64,000 nt of DNA from Bondarzewia mesenterica (taxonomy: Eukaryota; Basidiomycota; Agaricomycetes; Russulales; Bondarzewiaceae). The stretch spans positions 1 to 64,000 of the forward strand of contig SGPL01000046.1 in assembly GCA_004802705.1 (NCBI GenBank), read 5' to 3'. Shown piece by piece: positions 23,192 to 36,219 of this stretch (position 1 is its first letter; the number at the start of each line of letters is the position of its first letter). Position numbers and translations under genes: made by a program. The notes under the pieces were generated by a model, which was not told the DNA's origin, made no database searches, and worked only from the letters and a program-made list of their open reading frames with translations.

Positions 23192-24316
23192 GACTCAGAT
23201 GAATCGTGTGATGAATTAGGGGATGAACTGTGCAATGGTTGGCTTTTTCCGATCTCATTCTGGAGACAGTACTTTGTTCTGCACATAGAGATCAAACTCG
23301 AATATGGTCATGTACGCAATTGTTGACTACAAATGCAGGTCATTGTTTGTTATTTTCCCATCAATGTATGGTCTTTCTGCGTCGTACACTCTCTGTTGCA
23401 GTAAAGTTGCGAATAATCACGGCGGCATACCTCCACGGGGCTGGATCTATTACGCAGCCTCATGCTCTCTTAAAGGTACGAGACATTATACGACCCAGTA
23501 TCATTTTGAATATGCAGAACATAAGTACTGCATGACGTAAATCGCAAGTACTGTACAGTGTACGTGTATTGGTATTTTCCAGCGCGTCTGGAAAATACCT
23601 TCTTGTCCTCCTATCATCCCCCTCGATCGCGCGACTGTTGATAAAACAAAATCATGATTATCCAAAACCAGCCGAAACACATGAAACGACGTACTCCTGA
23701 ACGATTGAAGTTATGATCTTGCGCTCACAATGCTGGTTCTTTTATGAGTTGTCAGAGACGAAGCACGCTGGCCAGAATGCTTATAGTTATCCATACTGGT
23801 GGGTGTAACTTACGACGATTTTATTTACCTGAGCTACGTTTGTAGCGTAGTCAGCCAATTCATACTGCATTAACTTACCTACATATTTAGCACTACGCTT
23901 TCGTACCTGATCAGTTACTTTAACCCCTTGGCTTGTTTTGTTATCACCTGTTCCATCGCCGATTGACACTGGACAGTGGATCTCGCCCCGATCCTTGCTC
24001 AGTCACTTCCGCCAGACCTTATTGCTTTGATATTTATCAACTACTAGGAGGTCCGAAATTCATTGTATTCTTCTTCAACTGTCCACTACCTATGAAATCA
24101 ACGGCGGGAATCTGTCACAGTGGCACGAGGGATTCGGATGCATTCAATTTTGCATCCGCGAAAACATTACGGCTAACGAAGAACGGTGAAATAGCCTAGC
24201 CCATGGTCAAGAGTATCTGGCAGTTGAAACTCAATATCACATTTAACAAAAAGTTCCGGTCATATATGAGTAATACCCAATAATACATCTGAGTACATTT
24301 CTTCGGACTCGTGAGT
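23192..24316. other. Intergenic region with a perfect hairpin
   Basis: About 1.1 kb with no recognised gene. It holds the 12-bp hairpin listed separately at 23571-23599 and a GCGTAGTCAGCCAAT word at 23847-23861, also seen near 26196 and, changed, near 6368. The stretch 23800-23900 reads AT-rich. Confidence 0.5.
23571..23599. repeat. Perfect 12-bp inverted repeat, 5-nt loop
   Basis: GGTATTTTCCAG, then CGCGT, then CTGGAAAATACC. All 12 pairs match. It lies about 380 bp past the stop of ATPase copy 2, too far for a simple 3' end signal. It could be the end of a small mobile element or a structured RNA. Confidence 0.7.
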
Positions 24317-25768
<1,452 letters not shown>

Positions 25769-27599
25769 CGTAATGCTCTGAGTTGTTGGACGTGCGTAGA
25801 ATTAGAACGAATGAGGCTGAGGGAGGATGTCGATGATTCCAATGTGGGCTGAAGCTTTTGTTTTATATCCTACGAAAGGCGCCCTATCACGGGAGGAAGT
25901 GGGTGCTTTTAACTGTTTTGGACCGATACCGCATCCGCTCAGAGATATCTTTGGCAAGACAGAAGACTAACAGAACCTTCACGACAGATGATCTAGTAAG
26001 GCCTTCGGCGCAAGTCTACGTCCTCCTTTGTCGCGGGCGTCTTTCAAACCATTGAAATGATTGCTTCGATGCTTGAATTTGTCAACGTCAGACATGTTAT
26101 GCACCAGAATGGGTTTTGCAACTTGGAAGATAAGTTCGCAATTAGCCGTCTTTAGTCATGAAGGACCTGTGTATTTGATTCATTCCTGTGTATATGCGTA
26201 GTCAGCCAATGTACCCACGTTTCCACGTTGCATCGCATCAAGCAGATGGCTGTGTGCCATATGCAATGTGAGCAATCATGTGGCACAAAACTGGATTCTA
26301 TGCAACGATGGGGGTACATCAGAGCTGAAAGCAGTCTGAACAGGCCGTGGTATATCGGGAACCTAGGCGAAATTGCATTCTAAGTGGATGTGTCGACTTG
26401 TACATCCGTAATCAGCACCCGATGGAGATGAAAAAGTACTAGAATGAGACACACACATCTACATCCAATGGCAACGGTGTGCCCTTACCAATCACGCGCT
26501 GCGATAAGTAGCACTCGATAGGACTCACCATAAGTTAAAGCATAGCGGCAAGAAACAAATAACTTAATCAAAGCGCAAAGAAGCACGATGGAACCGGAGA
26601 AGACTTTAGTCATAATGAGCCCCAGGGCAGCGACGAGCAGATCTAATCTATGTCTTAGGCCAGGTAAGCCGGCATCGTGCCGCTGCACATTGTCTGTGTC
26701 ATGGCGAATGTCAGCAGAATGAGAGGGAGAGAATGGGGTAAAGTGAAGTGAATTGACACTAAGAGAGAAGGAAAAACGGAAGACGGGGAAGAGCTTGCCT
26801 TTCAAAAGTTGCGGTGACCTGATCGTCCACGTCGTAGATGGTACCGCAGCCCAGGCCGCCTTGAGCTGCTTTCAATTTGCTAATAACATCGCGTACTCGC
26901 TCGAAATGCACGTACTTGTTTTCGCCGAGAATCGCGTTGTCTATTCTCTCCTCTTGTTCAGAGGTAATGCACGGGGTAGTGAGAGATCGAAAGGTAGGCC
27001 CCTATCTCTCATGAGCGCAAAGAGGGAAGTGTGGACGCCTGTGTCGGTGGTGGAATCGAGCCCATCTCTCGAACGGGGTGGGGAGCCGAGGGAGCATCGA
27101 ATGGTTTGACAATGGCCCAACAAACAAACATTTTCTTCGTCCAGTCGAGTGAGATGAAGACGTACTCGAGTGCATATCCCTGGTGTAGCCACCTTTCCTC
27201 TTCGTTCCCATCCTCTCTCCGCCCTTGGCCCTCGATTCGACCGTCTCCGTGCTCTTCACCTTGTGCATCCCGTTCACTTTCGCACTACGATCGCGCCGAC
27301 GCCCGCAAATTCACTCGTCCAAAAGTGGCTTTGCAAGTTCCGAGTTGGTCAGCTTTAATGATGCAACGGCGTTGAACTTACATACGCTGCGTTCTGAATT
27401 CGAACGACAGAGGTGTGAAGCATCGAAGACGGAGCGACCACGAAATATGTATCCCATTGACGGGGTAGTGGTCGAAGTGCAGTGAACACAGAGCATAAGC
27501 GGCGATATCTGAAGTGCCACATGACCGAATTTTCTCTCACAATTTGCCCACTCCTTGCAGTCTCGCTCTCGTGATACAGTAATGTGGATTGATGATCAA

Positions 27600-28230
27600 G
27601 CTGCTCTCGCATGGAGAGAGCGCCCAGCGCTGGGGAGCTTCAGGTCCTCCATCTGGTTATCTGGTATGATTCAGGCCGCGGAAATGAAACTCGATCCCGC
27701 ACGACTGAGGTCTCATCCAAACACCGGGAGCTTGGCAGTCGTGGGCAAAGCACTGGGAATAGGGTCGAGCCATGAATCCGTCGGAAACCACGTCAGATGT
27801 TCCAGATCCGCAGTACTCGACTTGTCCGTCACTGCGCCCGCTATCTAGAGACTTGGTCATCAGTCTGGTCAGATGTTGTTTGATTGGCTTAGAGGCTCTA
27901 GCCCAGCCTAAGCCAATCAAACAACATCTGATGTGTGATCACTATGGTTCTTTTGGATGCATGGCTTGGAGTCCGCGGTGAAGGCAAAGGGGAATTTTGC
28001 ACGGCTGCGGTGCGTTCGAGTCGGACGTTGGTCGAACGTCTCCGGCAATGACTGCGAAATCATTACGTCAAGAACTGTCAATAATTCCGTTCAATCGGGA
28101 GCCTCGTATTATCCTTAGACGATACCACATTCACTCTCGTTGCCCAGATGCTTTATTTTCTTCCTTGGATCGTCTTCAGATGAAGCGACCGGTGCCAGAG
28201 TGATTTACTCCTATTCCTTTCGCATTGCCA
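27600..28230 (+). repeat. Dispersed degenerate repeat, copy A
   Basis: Segments of this stretch recur in order at 31300-31680 (same strand) and 42500-42790 (opposite strand). CCAGCGCTGGGGAGCTTCAG is shared with the complement of copy C. The block around AGGTCTCATCCAAACACCGG is shared with copies B and C, and TTCGAGTCGGAC likewise. The block at 28110-28200 (CACATTCACTCTCGTTGCCC) aligns with copy B at about 31565. The copies are diverged, and reading frames are short and differ between copies. Could be a decayed gene family or a transposon remnant. Confidence 0.6.
27869..27931. repeat. Perfect 24-bp inverted repeat, 15-nt loop
   Basis: The left arm 27869-27892 (TCAGATGTTGTTTGATTGGC then TTAG) is the exact complement of the right arm 27908-27931. 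The 15-nt loop starts AGGCTC. A transcript would fold into a 24-bp stem. It sits inside dispersed repeat copy A and is not seen in the other two copies, so it was probably inserted there. Confidence 0.85.
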
Positions 28231-28816
28231 GGCCATATCCACGCGTTCCGCTATGGCACAGCCTTGTGTGCGTACGTCTGGAAACGGCAACTAAGTTCGA
28301 CTGTCAACGAGGCGCGCGAGAACGTCTCCATTCTGCCATCCTTTGCAGAACACAGTCCCTCGAGACATTGGGGTGCCGTTCCTCCTTTCGGAAAGTTACA
28401 TTTAGCAGTTTCCCATCTCGCGTCCCGCATTGTGCAATAATGTCTTCCCCATCCATGCTCCGGCATACTACCATGAATTTGATAAGTATCGTTGCCTTCT
28501 CCGTATACGCAGAATCCCATTGCCCCACATCCCCGAGGGAGAATGCCGTCGCGGGATTTCCATTTTCGCTAAGCGCTGCAGTGTCATCATCAACTTCAAC
28601 TTCACTCATTTCGATGCTGGTACCCTCTTATCAGCCAATGTAAGTACATGGCGCTTCTGCAGCTCTTGACTGTGTCTGATAGCAAATGATACACGTATTC
28701 CCTGCAGCTGTATTTAAACCCATACGCCTGTGGCCTTCGATAACCATAATTCCCCATTTCTATCTCCATCTCACGTTACCCCAGCATTAAATTGAACTCC
28801 ATTCTGCACATACATC

Positions 28817-30682
28817 ATGGATGAGAAGAAGAATTTCGAAGTTCTCATCGTTGGCGGCGGATTTGGTAATTATTTTCTCGCTAAACATATCTAATTTATA
28901 TTAGAGGACTCCGACGTGAATTGTTCATACTATCTGCTACAGGTGGGTTGGCTTCAGCTATTGCGTGCGCCCGGCAAGGCCTTTCTGTTACCCTTATCGA
29001 GCGTACTGGTGGTCCTTCGCCGTACGGCGATGCAATCGGTTTCGCTCCTAACACCTCTCGCATCGCCTTCCGATGGGGCATTGGCGATCAAATGTGGGAG
29101 CGCTCAGCCCAAGGACGATATTTTAACATTCGCGACGGCAAAAGTAGGTTATCTTCTTCGCATGTAGTGTCGCATGAGCGCATCGTTTATGATTCGGCTA
29201 GCTGGCAAGGTTGTATTTCGAGAGGATCACGCTCTCCAAGTGGTCCGGTTTGGATGGACTAGCCTTCCAGGTCATCGGGCGTACTATCAAGGACTTTTCT
29301 GGGATTTGGCGGTCTCCTTAGGTATCAAGATCCGTACGAACGCCAAAGTCGTTTCGTATGTGGAGGGCGGGGATACCGATCTCCATGTCATTCTTGAGAG
29401 CGGAGAAAAAATCAGCGCTGATGTATGTGTCATGGCCATTCTATTCAGAGTTCCTCCTCTAGAGTCAATTATGGTGGCTTCGATCCAGGTTATTCTTGCG
29501 GCCGACGGGATCAAGAGTAGAGCTAAAAAGATTGTCCTTGGTTTCGATGACCCGCCTCGTTCCTCCGGCTACGTTCGTCTATTTCAACTTACATGGTCGA
29601 TGAAAATTGTACTCAATACTTTGAATGTTTCCTACGCAGGCAATTTATCGTGCCTTCACAACCGCGGAAGCCCTTCGTGATGATCCAGAGACAGCTCATC
29701 TCTGTGACGGTTGCCCTCACACTTGGATTGGAGAAGACCAGCACACTCTTCTTTGCACATTTGGTGGCCCGGGCAATGTGACGCACATGAGCTTTGCATT
29801 GACCCACAAGGATACGGCGGATGCAATTGAAAGCTGGAATTTTCCTGCAAGCATCGATGACGCACTCGAATATATCGCCGAGGGTTGGGACCCTGTGTAC
29901 GCTCGTCATTTCTGGGATCTGGTTTCAAGCTTACGATCGGGCATCTTGTAGCTTGAAGAAAGCCATCGCAAAGTTCCCCAGCTGCATTGATTGGAAGCTC
30001 TCGTGGCGCGACCCTCTTCCTCGGTGGGTCTCTCAGAATGGCCGCGTAAGTTGCATGATCTGTATGGATTGTTTATCTACAGCAGAATTCTGATCACACA
30101 GCGTTCCAGATCACGCTCTTGGGAGATGCTGCCCATCCCTTCTTGCCTACGTCAGCCCAAGGCGGCTCTCAAGCCATGGAAGATGGCGCAACTCTTGGCA
30201 TCTGTCTTGCTCTATCCGAAAAGAGCCCAGAGGGTGTGCGTCTCGCGTTGAAGGTTTTCCAGGAGCTGCGTTATGATCGCGTGGCAGAGATACAACAAAG
30301 CGGCCTGAGGCAGGTTAGATTTTTATCTTTTTTCCCCCTCCGACAAATGTCTGATACCCAACTGCTTCTCTGCCTCTACCTGCTTTCAATATTTTACCAG
30401 CTCGATAAATGGCATCATGCTGATACGAGCAAGGATACCAACCTCGGACTAGCCTCTTCCGCGTATTACGACCATGATGCTGAGTTCCACGCACTTGAAA
30501 GCTTTGAGACCGCTGCTCGCAAGGTGCTGAACAACCCTTCTTTTTCTCTGGGTCCCGATGTCCTTGAGCAGGCTCGCGTTCGTATCGAAGGAGATTCGCC
30601 GTATGCCAAGGGTGCTTCAGAAGATAGGAAGGCGAGTTGGTATGGTCCGGAGTACGAGATACCAGAACATGACAGACCGTAA
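28817..30682 (+). CDS. FAD-dependent monooxygenase (salicylate hydroxylase-like)
   Basis: Class A flavoprotein monooxygenase of the PHBH fold, expected to hydroxylate an aromatic or related substrate with NAD(P)H and O2. The FAD-binding GxGxxG is joined from VLIVGGGFG and GLASAIACARQGLSVTLIER over an intron at about 28866-28942. The DG motif ILAADGIKSRAKKIV (about 29490) is completed by removing a roughly 66-nt intron after SADV. The GD motif ITLLGDAAHPFLPTSAQGG (about 30110-30165) continues QAMEDGATLGICLALS. AIYRAFTTAEALRDD and YRAF-type contacts lie in the middle. The C-terminal tail includes WHHADTSKDTN and WYGPEYEIPEHDRP. Introns are 50-75 nt, with usual ends. No stop breaks the frames when they are removed. 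It lies in the redox-rich region next to a GMC oxidoreductase. Confidence 0.87.
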
Positions 30683-31299
30683 GTGGGGGACTGGACGTCG
30701 AATTTTACGGTCCGATGAAATTCATAGAATGTAACGTTATGTTTAATGGGTAAATACAATATTTTGATTCCAGGTTCGTCACACTTACTATCATCGCATG
30801 CGCGAAAACTCGAGGCCACCCCAATGCCAAGTGAGGAATTGTGGACCACAGGCAGTGCCCCCAGTCGATCCAGATCCTCGCGGCAACCAAGTAGATATGA
30901 ATATAAAACTATGCAGGAATCATTCAGCGCTGAACACGCAGATCTTCCGAAGGGTATGTGGTCTGCATAGATCTGGAGCACACAAGTGAAGTTGACAGCA
31001 TAGTTCAAACCCGATCGTGATGCTCCGATGTCAAATTTTCAGTTATCTTTCCAAGTCCTGGCTCATCAGCTATGACCAGCTATTTAGTACATGCCGAGTC
31101 GCAGGCAAGTGATGGTCCGCGCGCAATTCCATTCAGAAAGATCAAACAGGTTCGCAATGGAGTCATCACCTCCGGATGTAAGATACCTACGTATGCGTGA
31201 ACGCAGGCAAGCAATATGAGTAATTGATTGGGCAAGGCAAGGTTGGCAGACGGCGCTTCCCGAACTGGTTCAACATCAACAGGGTTCAACGTGACGTGG

Positions 31300-31680
31300 C
31301 TGACGTCATCTGAAGCCAGTACAGTACCACCGTGCGGCCGTGGCCCTTGGACGACTCTATCCCCACTCGTTCATCTCCTAACACCGAAGTCTAGTCCAAA
31401 CACGGGGAGGTTGAAATTCGAGCATCATTCCGTTCGATGTATTCGAGTCGGACCTTCCCAACGATGACCGTGAGAGCAGTACGTCAAGAAGTTCATCCAA
31501 CTTGAATACCCTCAGTCTGGAGTCTCACAACATCATTGGATGCTAGTGGACGACAAGCATACTCACTCTCATTGCCGAACACTTTATGCTCTTCTTTGGA
31601 ACTTTGGAAGAAATCTGAGGCAGAGCAATTTACTCCCATTGCCTCCCAGATGCTCCGTCAGACACTTGCTTTCGAACGGT
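31300..31680 (+). repeat. Dispersed degenerate repeat, copy B
   Basis: Aligned by eye with copies A and C. ACACCGAAGTCTAGTCCAAA matches the complement of copy C near 42640. TTCGAGCATCATTCCGTTCG and GTATTCGAGTCGGACC follow as in copy C. AGTACGTCAAGAA matches copy A near 28060, and GCATACTCACTCTCATTGCC matches copy A near 28125. One frame here reads SEAEQFTPIASQMLRQTLAF, which is protein-like but unrecognised. Confidence 0.6.
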
Positions 31681-32639
31681 TCGACTCAGAAGCTAAAGCG
31701 AGCCGTAAGTCCATTTAATTCTTCTGTGGGTGTGAGGCGCTTTGATGTCTCCATTTTTTTCCCATCATCATCCCATCCAATCTCTCTATGTCCGCCAGTT
31801 AAAGACGCGCGCCTGTATCAGGGGCATGTAGTAATTGGTATGTGTGCGGTGCGATGTTCGGAAGTGGTGATACCATTGTTGGATGACCACATATCCACTC
31901 TTTGAAACAGGGGAGCATTCAACACTAGGATGCCCTTCCTTCGAACTTTTGATAGTAATTTGCCCGTCATCCTGATCATCGTGATAAGGAGTTCTGGCAT
32001 GGTGTCATAGTTGGAATTGACTCCTTGCAATCCTACATAGGATGTAGGCTAGCTGTTTTTTTATCGTGGGGTTTCCCCTTCGCGCGTCGGGGTATCGCTA
32101 TTGCATAGACTTAGATTTATTTTCGGTCGAACTTACCCCAAACTCTCCCCATGTTCATCCAGGGCTGTCACACCGTCACTATTCAAATCAGTTGGCCAAA
32201 GTCGTTAGGAAAGTTATGAATGTGTCGCCTTTGCATAATACAGCACGCAGCGAAGTCGGAACCCATAGTGGTTGTTGTCATCCTTGAAGATGCCGGACAA
32301 TGGTGCGACGAATTATATGTGTATGCGTGAACGTTGCATTTTGCAGATTTCTGTCTCAAGCCCCGCTGTAAACTCATCTCTTGCCGCTTGGTCGGGCGTT
32401 GTCCCACCTCTCTAGGGATGAACGGTACCGTCAAGCAGTCTCCTGTTTTTGCTCTTTTAACGCTGATTTATTGTCTCATAGACCCTATGTCGGAAATAAC
32501 ATACGACACAGTGATCCCAACGCTCCTAGTCACCCCGCCCGAGCCCGGCGCGTCTTGGGATCATGTTTGAGGCCTTGTCTTTGGCTCCGATTTTGCTGTA
32601 CACTGTACGCCACACAGCTGCGGAGGCTGGACTTACGCT

Positions 32640-35560
32640 TGAGTCTAACTCTTCATGAAACCTATCACCCCAACTGTACGCGTCTCAACATCATATCACC
32701 AGGAACATATTTGTGTACCCATCCGTCGCCGCGCCCCACAGAGCCGTGGCGTCCTCATGCAACTTTATGGAATACTCGGCATGACCTGGGCTAGTGGGTT
32801 ACCTCGCACTGACTACATGTGTTTCGCATGCACGACTTCAGTTCCGGCACTGCACAATGCTGCGCGAATTTGCATGCATATAAATTCAGAAAGAATGGGA
32901 TTGATAGAGAACACAAAGTTGCTCTATCATGCGAGGTATAGCTCTGCTGCGCGCCTCCCTCGCCTTCGTCTTGGCCATCCGAAATTCGGATGGCTTCGCG
33001 TTACCGCACATATCGAGAGGCTCAGATGCATCAACGTCCTATCAGTCTGTCACGCCGGCATCGTTCGCATCGTCTCAATTCGATGTCATCATCATCGGAG
33101 GTGGAACGGCCGGTCTGGTTTTGGCGAATAGGCTAAGCGGTAGCACGAAAGCATCCTCTGCGACTGCTCTCAGCAAGCTGAGAATTGGCGTCATTGATGC
33201 CGGCCACTACAACGTTTCCGGAGATCCTCTCATCGACATTCCATATAGATTCTTGCATGCTCCAAACACCTCCCTCTTAGGCAATCCTCAATACGATTGG
33301 ATGTTCCAGAGTGTACCTCAGCCCGCGTTGAATGGTACGGTGATCAGTTACCCACGGTATGCTCCTCTACCCTAACTTCGCGTTACTCTACTTACAATTT
33401 TAACCAGTGGCAAAGTCCTTGGCGGCTCTTCCGCCATCAATGGCATGGCATGGCAGCGCGGCGCCCGTGCTCAGTACGATGCGTGGGGAACGACGTTCGG
33501 AAATGGTCACGACTGGACCTTCGACGCTCTGCTTCCATACTTCGAACACGCTGAGTCCTGGACGGCTCCGCCGACCGGCGATGCTGCTCTCATCCCTGGA
33601 ACAAATGTGACCAATTCCTCATTACCTTCAGTACACGGCGAGCACGGCCCCATCTCTGCCAGCTACGACACTTACTTTACCGACCTGGACAGACCCATCA
33701 CCGAGGCAAGTGTCACGCTCGGATTCCCACTCAACGACAATCCGGACGCAGGCAACACGTCTTACCTCCCTCGGTCGGGCATCGCGCACTCCATCGACCC
33801 TGTCTTTGGGAAACGGAGCTATGCCGCCCCCGGCTACTATGGTGCAGATGTGAGGTCCAGGAAGAACTTGGTGGTGGTGATGAATGCCACGGCCAGTCGA
33901 ATCATCTGGGACGAATCTAGTCGAGGCACCAAGGCGATCAGAGCGAGGGGCGTCGAGTTTGTGGTGGGGAACGAAACCTACGTGGTCAATGCCACGAAAG
34001 AGGTGGTTCTTTGTGCAGGTAGGCTTCGCGATCTTCGATCTGTTCACGACGCGACGTCCTGACAAGGAGATTAGGGTCTCTCAAGTCGCCACAGATACTC
34101 GAACTCTCTGGCGTCGGCAATGCCTCACTTTTAGAGAGCTTGGGGGTCCCTGTCACGCTCGACCTTCCGCAGGTCGGAGAAAATCTGATGGATCATCCTC
34201 AAAGCATCTCCGATTTCAGAGTTAAGACGGGGGTGGTTACTCTCGGTGCGGATACCCTGTCGAACCTCCGTCGCGTTTTTGACTTATGAAAGCACATGCC
34301 AGATTGGCTCGTGTTCAACGAGACTTATTTGGCGGAGCAGCAACGCCTCTAGTCGGTTTCTCTCTTCCTCTCACCCGAAGAGTACTCACGCTTCTTCCAC
34401 TTTCACAGTGACACGTCGCACACCGGAGCCTTCACGTACGCAGCTCAAGTCAGTGGCTCCTGGCCTCTGAGGTCACTTGTGTCGGCAAACGGGTACACGA
34501 AGATGCGCTCGGAGCTGGACGCGGCCCTGGCGACCATGACTCTGACGCCCCTTCAAAGCGCACAGTATGATCTGCTCAAGAACTGGGTCGACGGAGGCGA
34601 GATCGGATGGCTCGCACCCACAATGGTACCCTTAGGTGGTCTGGCTAGCACAGCCCAGGCGAACACCAGCTACGTCTCCCTCGCCGTTTCTCAATATGTC
34701 AGTGCTCACTTGCTTCCCGCTCTTCTCGCCTACCCATACTTATTGCTGCCTCCAGCATGAGTTTGGACGAGGATCTGTCGTAAGCGATTTGGATCGTCTC
34801 CTCATAGATTGGCACAGCCTGACAATTGGGTTGGCAGCACATCAACACCACGGACCCATTTGCCCCGCCCTTGATCGATCCTAAATTCCTGGCACTGCGA
34901 TGGGGTATATTGATCATTCGGACGCATCTGTACTTTCGCTAATGAATCGGACCAGATCTCGATGTCCAGGTCCGCGCAACTCGCTTCCTTCGCGAATGGA
35001 TTGGAGCGGAACCTGTGGCGAGTCTCGTCGAGGCGCTTGTCACGCCACCGGCGAGTGTTCAGACTGATAGTCAATGGGCTCAATTTGTCAGGAGCACAGT
35101 GGGAGTGAGGCATCTCGTCTTTTTTTTTTGCAAGGGGGAAATCGCTCATTGTCGACTTTGTCCGAACTTAGACGACGAACCATCCGATTGGTGCGTTGGT
35201 CACTTTGATCTTTGCTCACTCAATTCGTTGCTCACGTAGATCTGACCCCAGGCACGACAGCCATGGCTCCTGAAAGCCTAGGAGGTCAGTGTGGTCCTGA
35301 GCTGCCAGACAAGGGCATGTTTCTGATCGGAATTGAACAGGTGTCGTCAATCCACGACTCAAGGTGCACGGGCTCGAGAATGTGCGAGTCGTCGATGCGG
35401 GGATTTTTCCTATGACTATCGGCTCGCCTCTCCAGCAGACGGTTTACGCTGTAGCGGAAAAGGTGCGTCAAGAGCCGTCGTCCAGCTGACAACCCTGACA
35501 ACCGTTTGGCTAAATTTGCACGCTGAACTGCGACAGGCCGCTCAAATGATGACGGAGGAT
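32640..35560 (+). repeat. Left arm of a 2.9-kb inverted duplication
   Basis: From about 300 bp before the GMC ATG to the last codons of the gene, this stretch is matched in reverse complement by about 38820-41740. Similarity is high over coding, intron and upstream parts, for example ACCTCGCACTGACTACATGT before the gene. It ends at the gene's 3' end, where the final codons differ. The arms are separated by about 3.25 kb holding the berberine-bridge-like oxidase gene. Confidence 0.88.
32879..32884 (+). promoter_or_regulatory. Likely TATA box of GMC copy 1
   Basis: TATAAA, 45 bp before the ATG at 32929, in a place conserved in the inverted copy (about 41493, with one ambiguous base). The position fits a fungal core promoter. 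Confidence 0.45.
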
Positions 35561-35578
35561 TTGGGCATCACTGGATAA
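32929..35578 (+). pseudogene. GMC oxidoreductase, copy 1 (reading frame broken mid-gene)
   Basis: Secreted flavoenzyme of the glucose-methanol-choline family (aryl-alcohol oxidase/choline dehydrogenase type). A signal peptide (LLRASLAFVLAI) is followed by the FAD motif FDVIIIGGGTAGLVLANRLS. Next come GKVLGGSSAINGMAWQRGA, joined over intron 33357-33407, and [20 protein letters not shown] after intron 34019-34074. The C-terminal part has GVVNPRLKVHGLENVRVVDA and GSPLQQTVYAVAEK joined to AAQMMTEDL. Between about 34240 and 34360 no simple intron restores the frame: LGADTLSNL runs into TGA near 34267, and TAG follows near 34350. Compared with copy 2, CCT-type sequence at about 34252 is 4 nt shorter. 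Many glycosylation sites (NGT, NVT, NSS, NAT, NET) fit secretion. It is likely a pseudogene, unless an unusual intron hides here. Confidence 0.72.
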
Positions 35579-36219
35579 CGGCGGACCGCTCGCTAAATAT
35601 GATTTATTGATGTCAATTGAGGTTCATTCAGTAATTTGATTTGTTGATCTGTAAGTTCTGTTCAAATCATATATTCGTAACATACAGCGCCTAGCTACCC
35701 CTTGACGCTTCTGTTCCTTCTCGGGGATGCGGGGCAATGTGGGGCAATGTATGACCGAACAGGTTGACTCATTCTGAGGCGCCAACGGTTCTCGAGGGCC
35801 TGTGTAATTCCGGGCAAGGCAACGAGGCAGATATGGCGCAGAGATGAAGATATACGTGCGGGGCGTGGGATTGAAACTTAGCAAAGGCAACTTTCGTGCT
35901 TAAATCTGCTTGGATCGAGCCCTTATCAACGGAAAGACTGTCTTCCGTGAATGTCTGGCGAAGAAGGCAAGGTCGAATCGATGTTTCGTCACACCAGCTG
36001 TCCCACATCCCCGAGAGGAGGACCGTCTTCAAATTCATACCGGTAACCGTACAACATTAATCACGATTAGTTGTGCTGTCCTTCCTTCGTATAGACGAGA
36101 TCGATTCTAAATGGCAGTTATGGCCTTGCTTCAAAGTTAAAGTTTTTCTGCACATAAAAGCCTATCTCAAATGCCTAGAGTGCTGCACTGTACGTCTTAT
36201 CGTGCCTGCCATCTGCGAG
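35579..36219. other. Intergenic region
   Basis: About 640 bp between the GMC copy and the FAD oxidase. I see no gene and no strong repeat. GGGGCAATGT is doubled at about 35731-35751. Confidence 0.45.

Larger units (their letters stand above)
25769..28816. other. Long intergenic stretch with repeats and unrecognised frames
   Basis: Three kilobases without a gene I can name. At 26196 the word GCGTAGTCAGCCAAT recurs. On the minus strand around 26800-26960 an open stretch reads KYVHFERVRDVISKLKAAQ and goes on GGLGCGTIYDVDDQVTATF. It looks protein-like but I cannot place it, and I found no convincing partner exons. At 27355-27612 minus is another unplaced frame. A dispersed repeat copy (27600-28230) and a perfect 24-bp hairpin (27869-27931) lie here. 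A TATTTAA word at 28711-28717 is about 100 bp before the monooxygenase ATG. Confidence 0.45.
30683..32928. other. Intergenic region with dispersed repeat copy B
   Basis: About 2.2 kb. Besides the repeat copy at 31300-31680, the part from about 32640 on belongs to the inverted duplication that carries the GMC gene. A TATAAA at 32879-32884 lies 45 bp before the GMC ATG. I see no further gene; frames here are short. Confidence 0.5.

Noticed and set aside
26800..27612. Possible minus-strand gene between the aldo/keto reductase and the monooxygenase
   Set aside because: Two protein-like stretches exist, but I could not join them into one gene or recognise a family, so they are only mentioned in the intergenic entry.
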